Positions 8,240 to 17,370 are shown, counted from the first letter of the stretch. The stretch is 64,000 bases of DNA from Sinosporangium siamense (GCF_016863435.1 NZ_BOOW01000020.1:186001-250000), one strand, 5' to 3'. The notes: a model not told the origin generated them from the sequence alone. Numbers and translations are program-made.

Positions 8240-8783
8240 TCTCCCGCACCCAGCAGTCGGCCAGGTGGTCGTTGACGAGGCCGATCGCCTGCATGAGGGC
8301 GTAGGCCGTGGTGGGGCCGACGAACCTGAACCCGTGCCTCTTGAGCTCCTTGGCCAGCGCCTTGGATCCGGGGGTGACGGCGGGCACGTCGGCGAGGGTC
8401 TTCGGCATCGGCGCGGTGAGGTCGGCGTGCGCCCACACCAGCGCCGACAGACCGCCGGACACCTCAAGAGCCACCCTGGCGTTGGCCACAGCTGCTTCGA
8501 TCTTGGCTCGGTTGCGCACGATGCCGGTGTCGGTCAGCAGGCGCTCCACGTCGGCTTCGCCGTACTCCGCGACCGCCGCGATGGAGAAGCCGTCGAAGGC
8601 CTTACGGAAGTTCTCCCGCTTGCGGAGGATAGTCAACCAGGACAGACCTGATTGGAACGCCTCCAGGGTGAGCCGTTCGAACACCCGGTCGTCTCCGCGG
8701 ACCGGGCGTCCCCATTCGTCGTCGTGATAGGCCAGGTAGTCGGGAGCCGAGGTCACCCATCCGCAACGGCGAAGCTCGGTCAC
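8211..8783 (-). CDS. tag: DNA-3-methyladenine glycosylase I
   Basis: A 190-residue base-excision repair enzyme that removes 3-methyladenine. The zinc-snap ligands of E. coli Tag are all present: Cys7, His20, His173 and Cys177. The active-site stretch DDEWGRPVRGDDRVFERLTL and the helix-hairpin-helix region are intact. Its start overlaps the stop of the DivIVA-domain gene by 4 bp, so the two are co-translated, as in the mycobacterial tagA neighbourhood. The 3' end is tandemly duplicated downstream. Confidence 0.93.
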   Translation of the reverse strand: MTELRRCGWVTSAPDYLAYHDDEWGRPVRGDDRVFERLTLEAFQSGLSWLTILRKRENFRKAFDGFSIAAVAEYGEADVERLLTDTGIVRNRAKIEAAVANARVALEVSGGLSALVWAHADLTAPMPKTLADVPAVTPGSKALAKELKRHGFRFVGPTTAYALMQAIGLVNDHLADCWVRETVDGLRLPT

Positions 8784-9604
8784 CGCTTCGGCTCCGAATC
8801 GCCTGGCTTGTCGTCCTCCGGGGCCTTGGCCTCCGGGTCCTTGTCCTCTGAGGAAGCGTCCTTTTCGACCGGCTCGGCTGCCTTCTCCTCCGCAGGGACG
8901 GCGGCCGGCTTGTCCTCGATCGGCTTGTCCGCGGAGCCTGCGATCTTTTTGTCCGCAGGAAGGGCGGCCGGAGCCGCCAACTCCTCCGTCACCTCAGAAG
9001 TGACCGCGTCCTTCTTGTCCACGGGGACGGCTGCCGGAGCCGCCGGCTCTTTCGTCCCCTCGACAGTGACCGCGTCCTCCGAGCCCGCGACCTTCTTGTC
9101 CGCAGGGACGGCAGCCGGGCCCGCCAGCTCCTCCGTCACCTCAGTAGTGACCGCGTCCTTCGGCTTCTCCGCTCCCACGGGCCCGCCGAGCTCGCGCAGG
9201 GTCCCGTTCTCGCGGGCCGGGATCGTGGGCTCGTGCATGGTGCGGGGGTCGGTTCCGGGCCGGGCGTGGATCTCCTGGCGGTTGCGCAGCCGAGTCGACA
9301 GAAGCTCGGCGATGCGCTGCTCCAGCACCGCGATCTTGGTGTCTCGCTCGCCGATGGCGGCGGCGGCGCGGTGCAGCGTCTCGTCCACACTCTGGGTGTG
9401 ATAGCCCACCAGACTGACCGGCAGACGCAGTGCCATGAAGTCGACGGGGGCGAGGCGCTTGGCCTCGGGCAGGTCGACCGGCGGCACGTCCGGGGCGAAC
9501 TCGGTCAGCTCCCCGGCTCGGCCCTGCGCGACGAGCACGACACAGGCCAGCACGGCCAAGGCGGCGAGTACGAGGACAACGACCACAAGGGCATCGTGCC
9601 ACAA
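8780..9604 (-). CDS. Membrane-anchored DivIVA-domain protein with Ala/Glu/Lys-rich repeats
   Basis: A 274-residue protein with an N-terminal membrane helix (residues 5-27). A DivIVA-like segment follows near residues 55-105 (VDFMALRLPVSLVGYHTQSV, then a coiled coil ERDTKIAVLEQRIAELL). From about residue 125 the protein is low-complexity, built from degenerate units of the type EVTEELAAPAAVPADKK, with about three copies visible. It overlaps tag by 4 bp. Short DivIVA-domain proteins beside tag are conserved in actinobacteria (Rv1209 in M. tuberculosis). A role in septum or pole organisation is inferred only from the domain. Confidence 0.7.
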   Translation of the reverse strand: MWHDALVVVVLVLAALAVLACVVLVAQGRAGELTEFAPDVPPVDLPEAKRLAPVDFMALRLPVSLVGYHTQSVDETLHRAAAAIGERDTKIAVLEQRIAELLSTRLRNRQEIHARPGTDPRTMHEPTIPARENGTLRELGGPVGAEKPKDAVTTEVTEELAGPAAVPADKKVAGSEDAVTVEGTKEPAAPAAVPVDKKDAVTSEVTEELAAPAALPADKKIAGSADKPIEDKPAAVPAEEKAAEPVEKDASSEDKDPEAKAPEDDKPGDSEPKR

Positions 9605-9688
9605 TTCAGACTCAGCCGGTCTCGGACCCCGTCAGATCACCTACCGCACCGGACGCATCGCGGAGAGCAAGGCATAACATCGAGGGCT

Positions 9689-9994
9689 ATGACGCCCGTG
9701 GTGCTCACTCTGGATGCCCCCCGTGACCCGGCGTGGGTCGAGGCGCGTTCCGTCGACGAGATCGAGACCTTGGTGCGCGACGGTCACACCGTCCTCGTCA
9801 CCCCTGCTGCGCTGCTCGGCGGGGGCGACACGGCAGGTGAGGCCGCCGAGCTCGCCGCCGCCTCGGTGTGCGCGTGGCTGGGCGCGAGGATTTTCCGTAC
9901 GGCACGGCCGGACGCGGTGCGCCAGGCGCTCGACATGACCGACTCCCTGGCCGGGCGGCGCCCGCCGGCGGTGACCCGCCGCGGCCTCGCCTGA
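9689..9994 (+). CDS. Small protein resembling the C-terminus of dihydropteroate synthase
   Basis: A 101-residue protein starting MTPVVLTLDAPRDPAW. The second half (AAASVCAWLGARIFRT, then VRQALDMTDSLAGRRPPAV and a final RRGLA) reads like the last 40 residues of actinobacterial FolP2. The catalytic N-terminal barrel of FolP (the VTPDSFSDGG region) is absent. It occupies the syntenic place of folP2, between a LOG gene and the divIVA/tag pair. It may be a decayed folP2 or a distinct small family sharing this tail. Its last 15 codons are copied in the tandem repeat downstream. Confidence 0.6.
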   Translation: MTPVVLTLDAPRDPAWVEARSVDEIETLVRDGHTVLVTPAALLGGGDTAGEAAELAAASVCAWLGARIFRTARPDAVRQALDMTDSLAGRRPPAVTRRGLA

Positions 9995-10358
9995 GCCCGC
10001 GAACCCCGGGGCCGCGAGCCTGAGCCCGCAAACCTGAGCCCGCAAGCCTGGGGCCGCGAACCTGAGCCCGCGCGCCTGGGGCCGGGCACCCGGGGCCGTC
10101 AGTCACGCCCTGGCCGGGCGGCGAACCGCCGTCGATGACCCGCCGCGGCCTCGCCTGAGCCCGCGAACCCCGGGGCCGCGAGCCTGAGCCCGCAAACCTG
10201 AGCCCGCAAGCCTGGGGCCGCGAGCCTGAGCCCGCGCGCCTGGGGCCGGGCGCCCGGGGCCGTCAGTCACGCCCTGGCCGGGCGGCGAACCGCCGTCGAT
10301 GACCCGCCGCGGCCTCGCCTGAGCCCCCAAACCTGGGGCCGCGAGCCCGGGGCCGTCA
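9947..10358. repeat. 163-164-bp tandem repeat, about 2.4 copies, between convergent gene ends
   Basis: Copies start at 9947, 10110 and 10274; the third is shortened to about 85 bp. Each unit begins with CTGGCCGGGCGGCG, the last 15 codons of the FolP-like gene. It ends with GGGGCCGTCAGTC, which spans the stop of the convergent LOG gene. Inside each unit, CCTGAGCCCGC-type sub-repeats recur four to five times. Copies 2 and 3 carry a 1-bp insertion that would shift the coding frame. Confidence 0.92.
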
Positions 10359-10946
10359 GTCGACGCGCTCGGCCAGCTCTTCCGTGCTGGGGCTGACCGC
10401 CTGGGGCCGGCTTTCGATGTGGTCGAGGGCCTCGGCGACACTTGTCGTCCACGAGATCGCGTCAAAGACGTGCGGCCGGGTGAAGCCCTGGTCGTACATC
10501 CCCTCGATGAGCTCCCGCAGCGGCCGGTAGAGCCCCCACGGGTCCAGCACCACCAGAGGGCGTGCGTGCAGGCCGAGCACGCGCGCCGTCCAGATCTCAA
10601 ACAGCTCCTCCAGCGTGCCGATGCCGCCGGGCAGCACGAGGAAGGCGTCGGACCTGGCATCCATGACACCCTTACGTTCCCGCATGTCGGCGGTGATGAT
10701 GAGCTCGTCGGAGTCCTCGTCTGCGATCTCCACGTCGCGTAGGACCTCGGGGATCACCCCGACCGTGCGCCCGCCGGCGGCGCGTACGGCACGGGCCACG
10801 GCGCCCATGCACGAGATCTTGGCGCCCCCGCTCACCAGATGGTGCCCGCGTCGTGCGATCTCGGTGCCGGTCTGCGTGGCGAGGTCCAGATAACGCTGGT
10901 CGATCCGCTGGCTGGAGGCACAGTAGACGCAGATGAACACGGGCAC
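10356..10946 (-). CDS. LOG family protein (TIGR00730)
   Basis: A 196-residue Rossmann-fold phosphoribohydrolase-like protein with the family signatures SGGAKISCMGAVARAV and LPGGIGTLEELFE (PGGxGTxxE). Plant and bacterial LOG enzymes release free cytokinin bases from their nucleoside monophosphates. In M. tuberculosis the syntenic gene is Rv1205, which fits this neighbourhood. It starts VFICVYCASS. Its stop codon forms the edge of the 163-bp tandem repeat. A second LOG paralogue lies just upstream on the same strand. Confidence 0.87.
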   Translation of the reverse strand: MPVFICVYCASSQRIDQRYLDLATQTGTEIARRGHHLVSGGAKISCMGAVARAVRAAGGRTVGVIPEVLRDVEIADEDSDELIITADMRERKGVMDARSDAFLVLPGGIGTLEELFEIWTARVLGLHARPLVVLDPWGLYRPLRELIEGMYDQGFTRPHVFDAISWTTSVAEALDHIESRPQAVSPSTEELAERVD

Positions 10947-11062
10947 GCTCCCAAGTCAGGCCGATGGAGTGGATTCACCATACTTAGCCGCTTAGCCCGA
11001 TCAAGGAGGAAGGGCCGCCAAGCCTGATCGAGGAGGGAGGACAGGGTGCGCGAAGCCGACGG

Positions 11063-11848
11063 CTAGATGTCGACGGCGCCCTCCTCGGCGAGCTCGCGCA
11101 CGTCGCGCGTGCCGTCGGCTCGGGCGATCATGGCGACCGCCTCGTCCACGTCGTCGGTCATCTGGATCAGGTCCAGGTCCTTCTCGGAGATCATGCCCTC
11201 GGACAGCAGCGTGGAGCGGATCCAGCCGAGCAGGCCGCCCCAGTATTCCGTCCCCATCAGCACCACGGGGAACGAGGTGACCTTGCCGGTCTGCACAAGC
11301 GTCAGCGCCTCGAACAGCTCGTCCAGCGTGCCGAACCCCCCTGGCAGGCTGACGAAGCCGGAGGCGTACTTGACGAACATGGTCTTCCGCACGAAGAAGT
11401 AGCGGAACTCGATCCCGAGGTCCACGTAGTCGTTGATGCCCTGCTCGAACGGCAACTCGATGCCGAGCCCCACCGAGACTCCGCCGGCCTCCCTGGCACC
11501 GCGGTTGGCGGCCTCCATGCAGCCGGGGCCGCCGCCGGTGATGACCGCGTAACCCGCCTCGGCCAGGGCCCGGCCCAGCCGGACGCCGAGCGCGTAGCCG
11601 GGGGTGCCCTCACGGCTGCGGGCCGAGCCGAACACGGTGACGGCCTGCGGCAACTCGGCGAGCTGCCCGAAGCCTTCGACGAACTCCGCCTGAATCCGCA
11701 TGACCCGCCACGGGTCCATGTGCAACCAGTCGGCCGGGCCCCGGCGGTCGAGTAGCCGCTGGTCATAGGTGGATTCGGGAACCAGGTCACCTCTGCGTAG
11801 TGAAGGACCTTGGCGGCGTTCTGGACGACTCTGTCTCATGGGGCACAC
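11063..11848 (-). CDS. Second LOG family protein (TIGR00730), long form
   Basis: About 261 residues, longer than the neighbouring LOG because of a roughly 60-residue N-terminal extension (LHMDPWRVMRIQAEFVEGFG precedes the domain). The signatures FGSARS, TGGGPGCMEAANRGAREAGG and LPGGFGTLDELFE are intact. I chose GTG 11848, just after AGGGGG; an ATG at 11866 and another at 11839 are alternatives. This long type is usually annotated as a nucleotide 5'-monophosphate nucleosidase or decarboxylase-like. It probably differs in substrate from the shorter paralogue. Confidence 0.85.
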   Translation of the reverse strand: MCPMRQSRPERRQGPSLRRGDLVPESTYDQRLLDRRGPADWLHMDPWRVMRIQAEFVEGFGQLAELPQAVTVFGSARSREGTPGYALGVRLGRALAEAGYAVITGGGPGCMEAANRGAREAGGVSVGLGIELPFEQGINDYVDLGIEFRYFFVRKTMFVKYASGFVSLPGGFGTLDELFEALTLVQTGKVTSFPVVLMGTEYWGGLLGWIRSTLLSEGMISEKDLDLIQMTDDVDEAVAMIARADGTRDVRELAEEGAVDI

Positions 11849-11961
11849 GGTAGCCCCCTTTGGCATACCGACGACAAAAAGAATCTTGAAAAACTCGGTG
11901 GACCAGGGGAACCACTAGTGAACAGGGCCGCGTCTAAGAGACGAGGGTGCTGCTCGGGACT

Positions 11962-12007
11962 GAAAGTGGCTTTCCCCGCCAAATGGCCGGCGAGGAAAGC
12001 CACTTTC
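11962..12007. terminator. 14-bp perfect hairpin, bidirectional terminator
   Basis: GAAAGTGGCTTTCC (11962-11975) pairs with GGAAAGCCACTTTC (11994-12007). The right arm is followed by GTTTGT. It lies between dapE and the long LOG gene, both on the minus strand, and probably separates the two transcripts. Confidence 0.8.
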
Positions 12008-12018
12008 GTTTGTCTGCG

Positions 12019-12102
12019 GTGCTGACGCAACAGCGCTGACACAACCGTGCTGACACAACAGCGCTGAGACAACAGTGCTTTCGCAACAGCGCTTGCGCAA
12101 CA
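12019..12102. repeat. 14-bp minisatellite, six contiguous units alternating GTGCT/GCGCT
   Basis: Six units start at 12019, 12033, 12047, 12061, 12075 and 12089, all close to GYGCTGACACAACA. Units alternate GTGCT and GCGCT at their start, giving a 28-bp higher-order period. The array is non-coding and abuts the dapE-derived repeat. Confidence 0.9.
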
Positions 12103-12106
12103 GGAG

Positions 12107-12155
12107 GTCTCGCCTCAGGCAGGTCTCGCCTCAGGCAGGTCTCGCCTCAGGCAAG
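12107..12155. repeat. 16-bp tandem repeat carrying the dapE stop codon
   Basis: GTCTCGCCTCAGGCAG occurs three times (12107, 12123, 12139), the last with one extra base. The third copy holds the dapE stop (TCA at 12147-12149) and final codons. The other two are copies of that gene end. Confidence 0.9.
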
Positions 12156-13202
12156 CCAGGCCAGCATCGCCTGCTCACACTCGGCGATCTGGCTCAGCCG
12201 CACGTGCTCGTCCCGCTGGTGGGCGAAGTTCGGGTCGCCGGGGCCATAGTTGACGGCAGGCACACCGACCGCCGAAAACCGCGACACGTCCGTCCATCCG
12301 TACTTCGCGCGGGGAGTGCCGCCCACGGCGGCGGTGAAGGCCGAGGCCGCCGGATGCGTGAGCCCCGGGCGGGCACCCGGCGATCCGTCGGTGAAGACCA
12401 CGTCGAACCCGTCGAAGATCTTGCGCACGTGCTCCTGGGCGTCGCCGAGGTCGCGGTCGGGGGCGAAACGATAGTTCACCGTGACCACACACTCATCGGG
12501 GATCACATTGCCCGCCACCCCGCCGCGCACCCCGACGGCGGAGAGCCCCTCACGGAACTCCAGTCCGTCGACGATCGGGCGGCGCGGCTCGTAGGAGTTG
12601 AGCGTCTCAAGGATCGGCTGGATGCCGTGGATGGCGTTCACCCCGAACCACGACCGGGCACTGTGGGCACGCTTGCCGCCGGTCCTCACCTCGGCCCGCA
12701 GGGTGCCCTGGCACCCGCCCTCGATGACGCCGTCGGTCGGCTCCATGAGCACCGCGAAGTCGGCCACCAGCCACTCCGGGTGGTTGCGGCTGAGCCGGCC
12801 GAGACCGTTGCGCTCGGCCTCGACCTCCTCGCAGTCGTAGAAGACATAGGTCACGTCGACACGAGGCGAGGTGACGGCGGCGGCGAGCTTCAGCGCCACG
12901 GCGACACCGCTCTTCATGTCGGCGGTGCCGCAGCCGTAGAGCAGGTCGCCCTCCACCCGGCTCGGCAGATTGCCGGCGATCGGCACCGTGTCCAGATGGC
13001 CCGCGATCACCACACGCTCGGCCCTGCCCGCGTATGTGCTCGCCACGATGGCGTCACCGTCACGCCGCACAGTCAGATGCGCCAGCGGGCGAAGCGCTCC
13101 CTCAACGGCGTCGGCCAGCGCACGCTCGTCACCACTGACCGACTCGATGTCCACGATGCGGGCCGTCAACTCGCCGACGTCCTGCGTGAGATCCAACCAC
13201 AT
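12147..13202 (-). CDS. dapE: Succinyl-diaminopimelate desuccinylase
   Basis: A 351-residue M20 metallopeptidase that makes LL-diaminopimelate from the N-succinyl form for lysine and peptidoglycan. Metal and catalytic residues are visible: His69 in GHLDTVP, Asp95 in CGTADMKSG, and Glu125-Glu126 in DCEEVEAE. I chose ATG 13202 (MWLDLTQDV); the longer upstream frame has no conserved sequence. With dapD and dapC nearby, most of the succinylase branch is represented. Its stop codon lies in a 3x16-bp tandem repeat. Confidence 0.95.
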   Translation of the reverse strand: MWLDLTQDVGELTARIVDIESVSGDERALADAVEGALRPLAHLTVRRDGDAIVASTYAGRAERVVIAGHLDTVPIAGNLPSRVEGDLLYGCGTADMKSGVAVALKLAAAVTSPRVDVTYVFYDCEEVEAERNGLGRLSRNHPEWLVADFAVLMEPTDGVIEGGCQGTLRAEVRTGGKRAHSARSWFGVNAIHGIQPILETLNSYEPRRPIVDGLEFREGLSAVGVRGGVAGNVIPDECVVTVNYRFAPDRDLGDAQEHVRKIFDGFDVVFTDGSPGARPGLTHPAASAFTAAVGGTPRAKYGWTDVSRFSAVGVPAVNYGPGDPNFAHQRDEHVRLSQIAECEQAMLAWLA

Positions 13203-13392
13203 GGAACACGAGCCTATCCCCCCACTCCCCACAGCCCTTCGAACGCGCCCAACACCCTCCACCTGCTCCTTTTGTCCCCCCGGCCAAACCCCCTTGCACG
13301 TACGGAACATCCACCGAGACGTGTCGCCCCGAAGGCCCGCCTTATGCCTGAGGAGCGACTGCAGGGCGGGGGCTTCGCCGTACAGGCCACGG

Positions 13393-13456
13393 CATGGCGC
13401 CGCCGTACAGGCCCATGGGCAAGGCGTCGCCGCACAGGATGCCAGGCGGCGCCGTG
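13393..13456. terminator. Long-loop hairpin after dapD
   Basis: CATGGCGCCGCC (13393-13404) pairs, with one G-U, to GGCGGCGCCGTG (13445-13456) across a 40-nt loop. It is about 40 bp beyond the dapD stop on the minus strand. The long loop makes terminator function uncertain. Confidence 0.4.
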
Positions 13457-13494
13457 AAAGCCGTGAAGCCGTGGGAGCCGCAGGACCGGGTGGG

Positions 13495-14331
<837 letters not shown>

Positions 14332-14407
14332 GGCCTGGGAGCTTAGCCGTACGGGGATGATCTTCATGCCCCGCGTCGGCGCATACCGACCAGAGGAACG
14401 TTCCAGA

Positions 14408-15304
14408 ATGCACGTGCTGGGGGTGTGGGCGGGTAGGTTCTCTGTCGTGCGAAGGCACTTCTCCAAAGGGGTTTTGACAATTGCGATCGTCGTCTTGGTG
14501 CTGGGGGTGGCCATCACATGGGGGGTCTACTCGCTGCTCAAGCGGGCGACTCCACTAGCGCAGGGAGCACACTGCAAGATTGCCACTCCACAAGGTGACC
14601 TGGAAATGGACGTCGACCAGGCCGTCGTGGCGGCGACGATCGCCGCGGTTGCCGAGCGCCGCCGGCTGCCCGAGCGGGCGGTGGTGATCGCATACGCGAC
14701 CGGGATCCAGGAGTCGAAGCTGCTGAACATCCCGTTCGGCGACCGGGACTCCGTCGGGGTCTTCCAGCAGCGCCCCTCGATGGGGTGGGGCACGCAAAAG
14801 CAGCTCCTCGACGTCGTCTACTCGACGGACAAGTTCTTCGAGGGCCTCGTCAAGGTGAAGAACTACCAGCGGATCCCGCTCCACATCGCCGCGCAGGAGG
14901 TGCAGCGGTCGGCCGACGGTTCGCTTTACGCCCAGCACGAGAACGACGCCAAGATCATGGCCGCGGCCTTCACCGGCCGGGTGCCGGCGGCGCTGCAGTG
15001 CTGGACTCCCCCGCCCAAGGACGAGAGCAAGGTCAAAAAGCCCCGGGTGGAGGCGGCGAGCCGCGAGCTGCGGCGCGCGCTCGGCGACACTCCGGTGAGC
15101 GGCGACAAGATCACGGCCTCCTCCACCCGGCGCGGGTGGCTCGTGGCGGCCTGGTCGGTGGCCCATGCTCGTGACTACGGGTTGCGGGGCGTGCGTTACG
15201 ACGGCCGCGCCTGGGCGGCGGACGCCGGCTTCGAGGGGTGGCAGGAAGACGACGGCGCCACGACACGGCATGTGATCCTTAACCGCCCGGCCCCTGCGGC
15301 CTGA
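14408..15304 (+). CDS. Membrane-anchored lysozyme-like (transglycosylase-type) protein
   Basis: About 298 residues with one N-terminal membrane helix (near LTIAIVVLVLGVAITWGVY) and an extracellular domain. AVVIAYATGIQESKL followed by GDRDSVGVFQQRPSMGWG is typical of lysozyme-like hydrolases, with the Glu in QESKL the likely catalytic acid. The C-terminal third (GWLVAAWSVAHARDYGLRGV) has no clear family. The start is uncertain: ATG 14408 or GTG 14447. The palindrome GGAACGTTCC (14395-14404) sits just upstream in the gap to dapD. It is probably involved in cell-wall turnover. Confidence 0.6.
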   Translation: MHVLGVWAGRFSVVRRHFSKGVLTIAIVVLVLGVAITWGVYSLLKRATPLAQGAHCKIATPQGDLEMDVDQAVVAATIAAVAERRRLPERAVVIAYATGIQESKLLNIPFGDRDSVGVFQQRPSMGWGTQKQLLDVVYSTDKFFEGLVKVKNYQRIPLHIAAQEVQRSADGSLYAQHENDAKIMAAAFTGRVPAALQCWTPPPKDESKVKKPRVEAASRELRRALGDTPVSGDKITASSTRRGWLVAAWSVAHARDYGLRGVRYDGRAWAADAGFEGWQEDDGATTRHVILNRPAPAA

Positions 15305-15328
15305 CACCGCCGGGCCAGACCAAAACCC

Positions 15329-15373
15329 CCGGCACACCAAAGGGCCCCAGCGCCCTGGAACGAGGTGTGCCGG
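15329..15373. terminator. Nested hairpin between convergent genes
   Basis: CCGGCACACC (15329-15338) pairs with GGTGTGCCGG (15364-15373). An inner AGGG/CCCT stem adds stability. It lies in the 75-bp gap between two convergent genes and would serve both strands. Confidence 0.75.
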
Positions 15374-15379
15374 AAGCCC

Positions 15380-16048
15380 TCAGACACGTTCGATCGACCC
15401 GGGAGGCAGCGGCTCGGCATAGGCCGCCGCCCACGCCTCCCCCTGAACCCGGTCAAACGACAACAGCCGCCCGTCGGCGGCGCGGTAGTCGGCGAAGTCG
15501 AGCAGCCCCCGATCCGGGTAGCCCGTCCTGCCCTCGGATTTGAAGGCGATCGTCCCCCGGTCGGCCGGGGAGAACTCAACCCCCTCCATGACCAATGTGC
15601 TCTTGGCGGGGATCATGCCCTGGGTGGGCACGGACGTCCACAGGAGGACCTCCAGGTGAGGAGGGTCCGCCTCCAATAAACCCGGCCGCACCTCGATGGA
15701 CAACCACTGGGACCTCGGCGTGCCGTCGTCGAGCAGCAACTCGGTCCACTGCCGCCCCTGCCAGGACAGGTGCATGGCGCCGGGCACCCGCGCGCGGATG
15801 CCCTGGCAGTCGATGGTGTCCCCCACCTTGATGGTGCGGGGGTCGAAATAGTCGGTGCCGACCTGCCCGGCGCGCCCGGTGGGCGCGGCGAGCGGAGGGG
15901 CGGGCGTGTCGGGAGCGGGTGGGTCTGGCGGGCCCGGCGCCGTGGGAAGCGGCGGCTTACGCCGGTCTCTCTGTCTCGTCGCGAAGAACGCGATGAGGAG
16001 AAGCAGGAGCAGAGCGATGCTGAGAGCGAGGACGACCGCCGAGGTCAT
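15380..16048 (-). CDS. DUF4178-like membrane protein
   Basis: A 222-residue protein with an N-terminal membrane helix (residues 4-22, VVLALSIALLLLLLIAFFAT) and a Pro/Ala linker. A soluble domain beginning near FDPRTIKVGDTIDCQG resembles DUF4178 (WTELLLDDGTPRSQWLSIEV). The ATG at 16048 lies 11 bp after the dapC stop, so the pair probably forms an operon. The function is unknown; DUF4178 proteins occur in envelope-stress loci of other bacteria. Confidence 0.65.
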   Translation of the reverse strand: MTSAVVLALSIALLLLLLIAFFATRQRDRRKPPLPTAPGPPDPPAPDTPAPPLAAPTGRAGQVGTDYFDPRTIKVGDTIDCQGIRARVPGAMHLSWQGRQWTELLLDDGTPRSQWLSIEVRPGLLEADPPHLEVLLWTSVPTQGMIPAKSTLVMEGVEFSPADRGTIAFKSEGRTGYPDRGLLDFADYRAADGRLLSFDRVQGEAWAAAYAEPLPPGSIERV

Positions 16049-16059
16049 GGCGCGGCACC

Positions 16060-17154
16060 TTACTGGAGCCGGCCGGCAGCAGCGGCGATGCGCTCGTCCG
16101 TGGCGGTGACGCCGATCCGGACGTGGTTCTTCCCGGCTTCGCCGTAGAAATCGCCCGGTGCGACGAGGATGCCGCGTTCGGCGAGCCACCGCACCTGGTC
16201 CCAGCAGCCGGTGCCGTTGGTGGCCCAGAGATAGAGCCCGGCGGTGGAGTGCTCGATCGTCCAGCCGGCGGCCTCCAGCAGCGGCCGAAGCGCGGCCCGC
16301 CGCGCTGCGTATAGATCGCGCTGGCGGTCGGCGTGCTCGTCGTCGCCGAGCGCCGCGGCCATGGCGGCCTGGACGGGCGCCGGCACCATCATGCCGGCGT
16401 GCTTGCGGACCTCCAGGAGCCGGCGGATCAGCGCCGGATCGCCGGTGACGAACGCCGCGCGATATCCGGCGAGGTTGGACCTCTTCGACAGGGAATGCAC
16501 GGCGAGCAGGCCATCGTGGGAGCCGCCGCACACCTCCGGGTGGAGCACCGACACCGGCTGCTCCTCGAACCCGAGCCCGATGTAGCACTCGTCGGACGCC
16601 ACGACCGCCCCGTGCTCCCGCGCCCAGTCCACGACCTTGCGCAGGTGGGGCACGCCGAGCACCCGGCCGGTCGGGTTGGACGGCGAGTTGACCCACACGA
16701 GCGGCACCCGCTCCGGCCCGAGGCTCACGAGGCCGTCCGTCGCGTACGGCGAAGCCCCGGCGAGCCTCGCCCCGACGTCGTAGGTCGGGTAGGCCAGCTC
16801 GGGAAAGACGACCCGGTCGCCTGAGCCCACGCCGAGCAGCGTGGGCAACCAGGCGACCAGTTCCTTGGACCCGATCGTCGGCAGAACGTCGACCGGGTCC
16901 ACAGCAACCCCATGCTGCCTGTGCAGCCACCCCGCCGCGGCCCGCCGCACCGTGTCGGTGCCGTGGGTCGTCGGATAACCGGGACTGTTCGACGCGTTGG
17001 CGAGCGCCTTCCTGACCACATCGGGCACCGGATCGACCGGAGTGCCCACCGAGAGGTCCACGATCCCGTCGGGATGCGACTCCGCGAGCTTCTTGTACGG
17101 CACAAGCCGGTCCCAGGGGAAGTCGGGCAGCGCGCTTACCATCTGCGTCCTCAC
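16060..17154 (-). CDS. dapC: Succinyldiaminopimelate transaminase
   Basis: A 364-residue class I/II PLP aminotransferase that aminates N-succinyl-2-amino-6-ketopimelate in the DAP pathway. The PLP lysine lies in VHSLSKRSNLAGYR. WVNSPSNPTGRV and the DECYIGLG aspartate region are intact. The start is ATG 17154 or the in-frame ATG four codons on. Adjacent fdxA plus aminotransferase is a conserved actinobacterial arrangement (Rv1177-Rv1178 in M. tuberculosis), which supports the DapC role over a general aminotransferase. Confidence 0.9.
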   Translation of the reverse strand: MRTQMVSALPDFPWDRLVPYKKLAESHPDGIVDLSVGTPVDPVPDVVRKALANASNSPGYPTTHGTDTVRRAAAGWLHRQHGVAVDPVDVLPTIGSKELVAWLPTLLGVGSGDRVVFPELAYPTYDVGARLAGASPYATDGLVSLGPERVPLVWVNSPSNPTGRVLGVPHLRKVVDWAREHGAVVASDECYIGLGFEEQPVSVLHPEVCGGSHDGLLAVHSLSKRSNLAGYRAAFVTGDPALIRRLLEVRKHAGMMVPAPVQAAMAAALGDDEHADRQRDLYAARRAALRPLLEAAGWTIEHSTAGLYLWATNGTGCWDQVRWLAERGILVAPGDFYGEAGKNHVRIGVTATDERIAAAAGRLQ

Positions 17155-17370
17155 GTGATCGTCATGTGGTCGAGGGCTTGGCCGCCTCAGGCTTCAGGCA
17201 CGTCGACATGGCCGGCCCCGAGACCCCGGTGAAGGGGCTCCCTGCCCGGGGTGAGGGCAGGCTCGGACATTCTCAACCGTCTACGCGTCCCTATGGAAGT
17301 GGACAGCCCGGCCAGGGGAGGCGACTCCCGGCTCGGCCCACCCGAGGGTCACGGGATGGTGAAATCGGGG

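Noticed and set aside
12075-13457. Long plus-strand open frame (about 460 codons) opposite dapE
   Set aside because: It is antisense to a clear dapE, has an Arg/His/Gly-rich composition typical of GC-rich shadow frames, and has no motif.
14395-14404. GGAACGTTCC palindrome as a LexA box
   Set aside because: Actinobacterial SOS boxes need GAAC-N4-GTTC spacing, which is missing; kept only as an unassigned palindrome.
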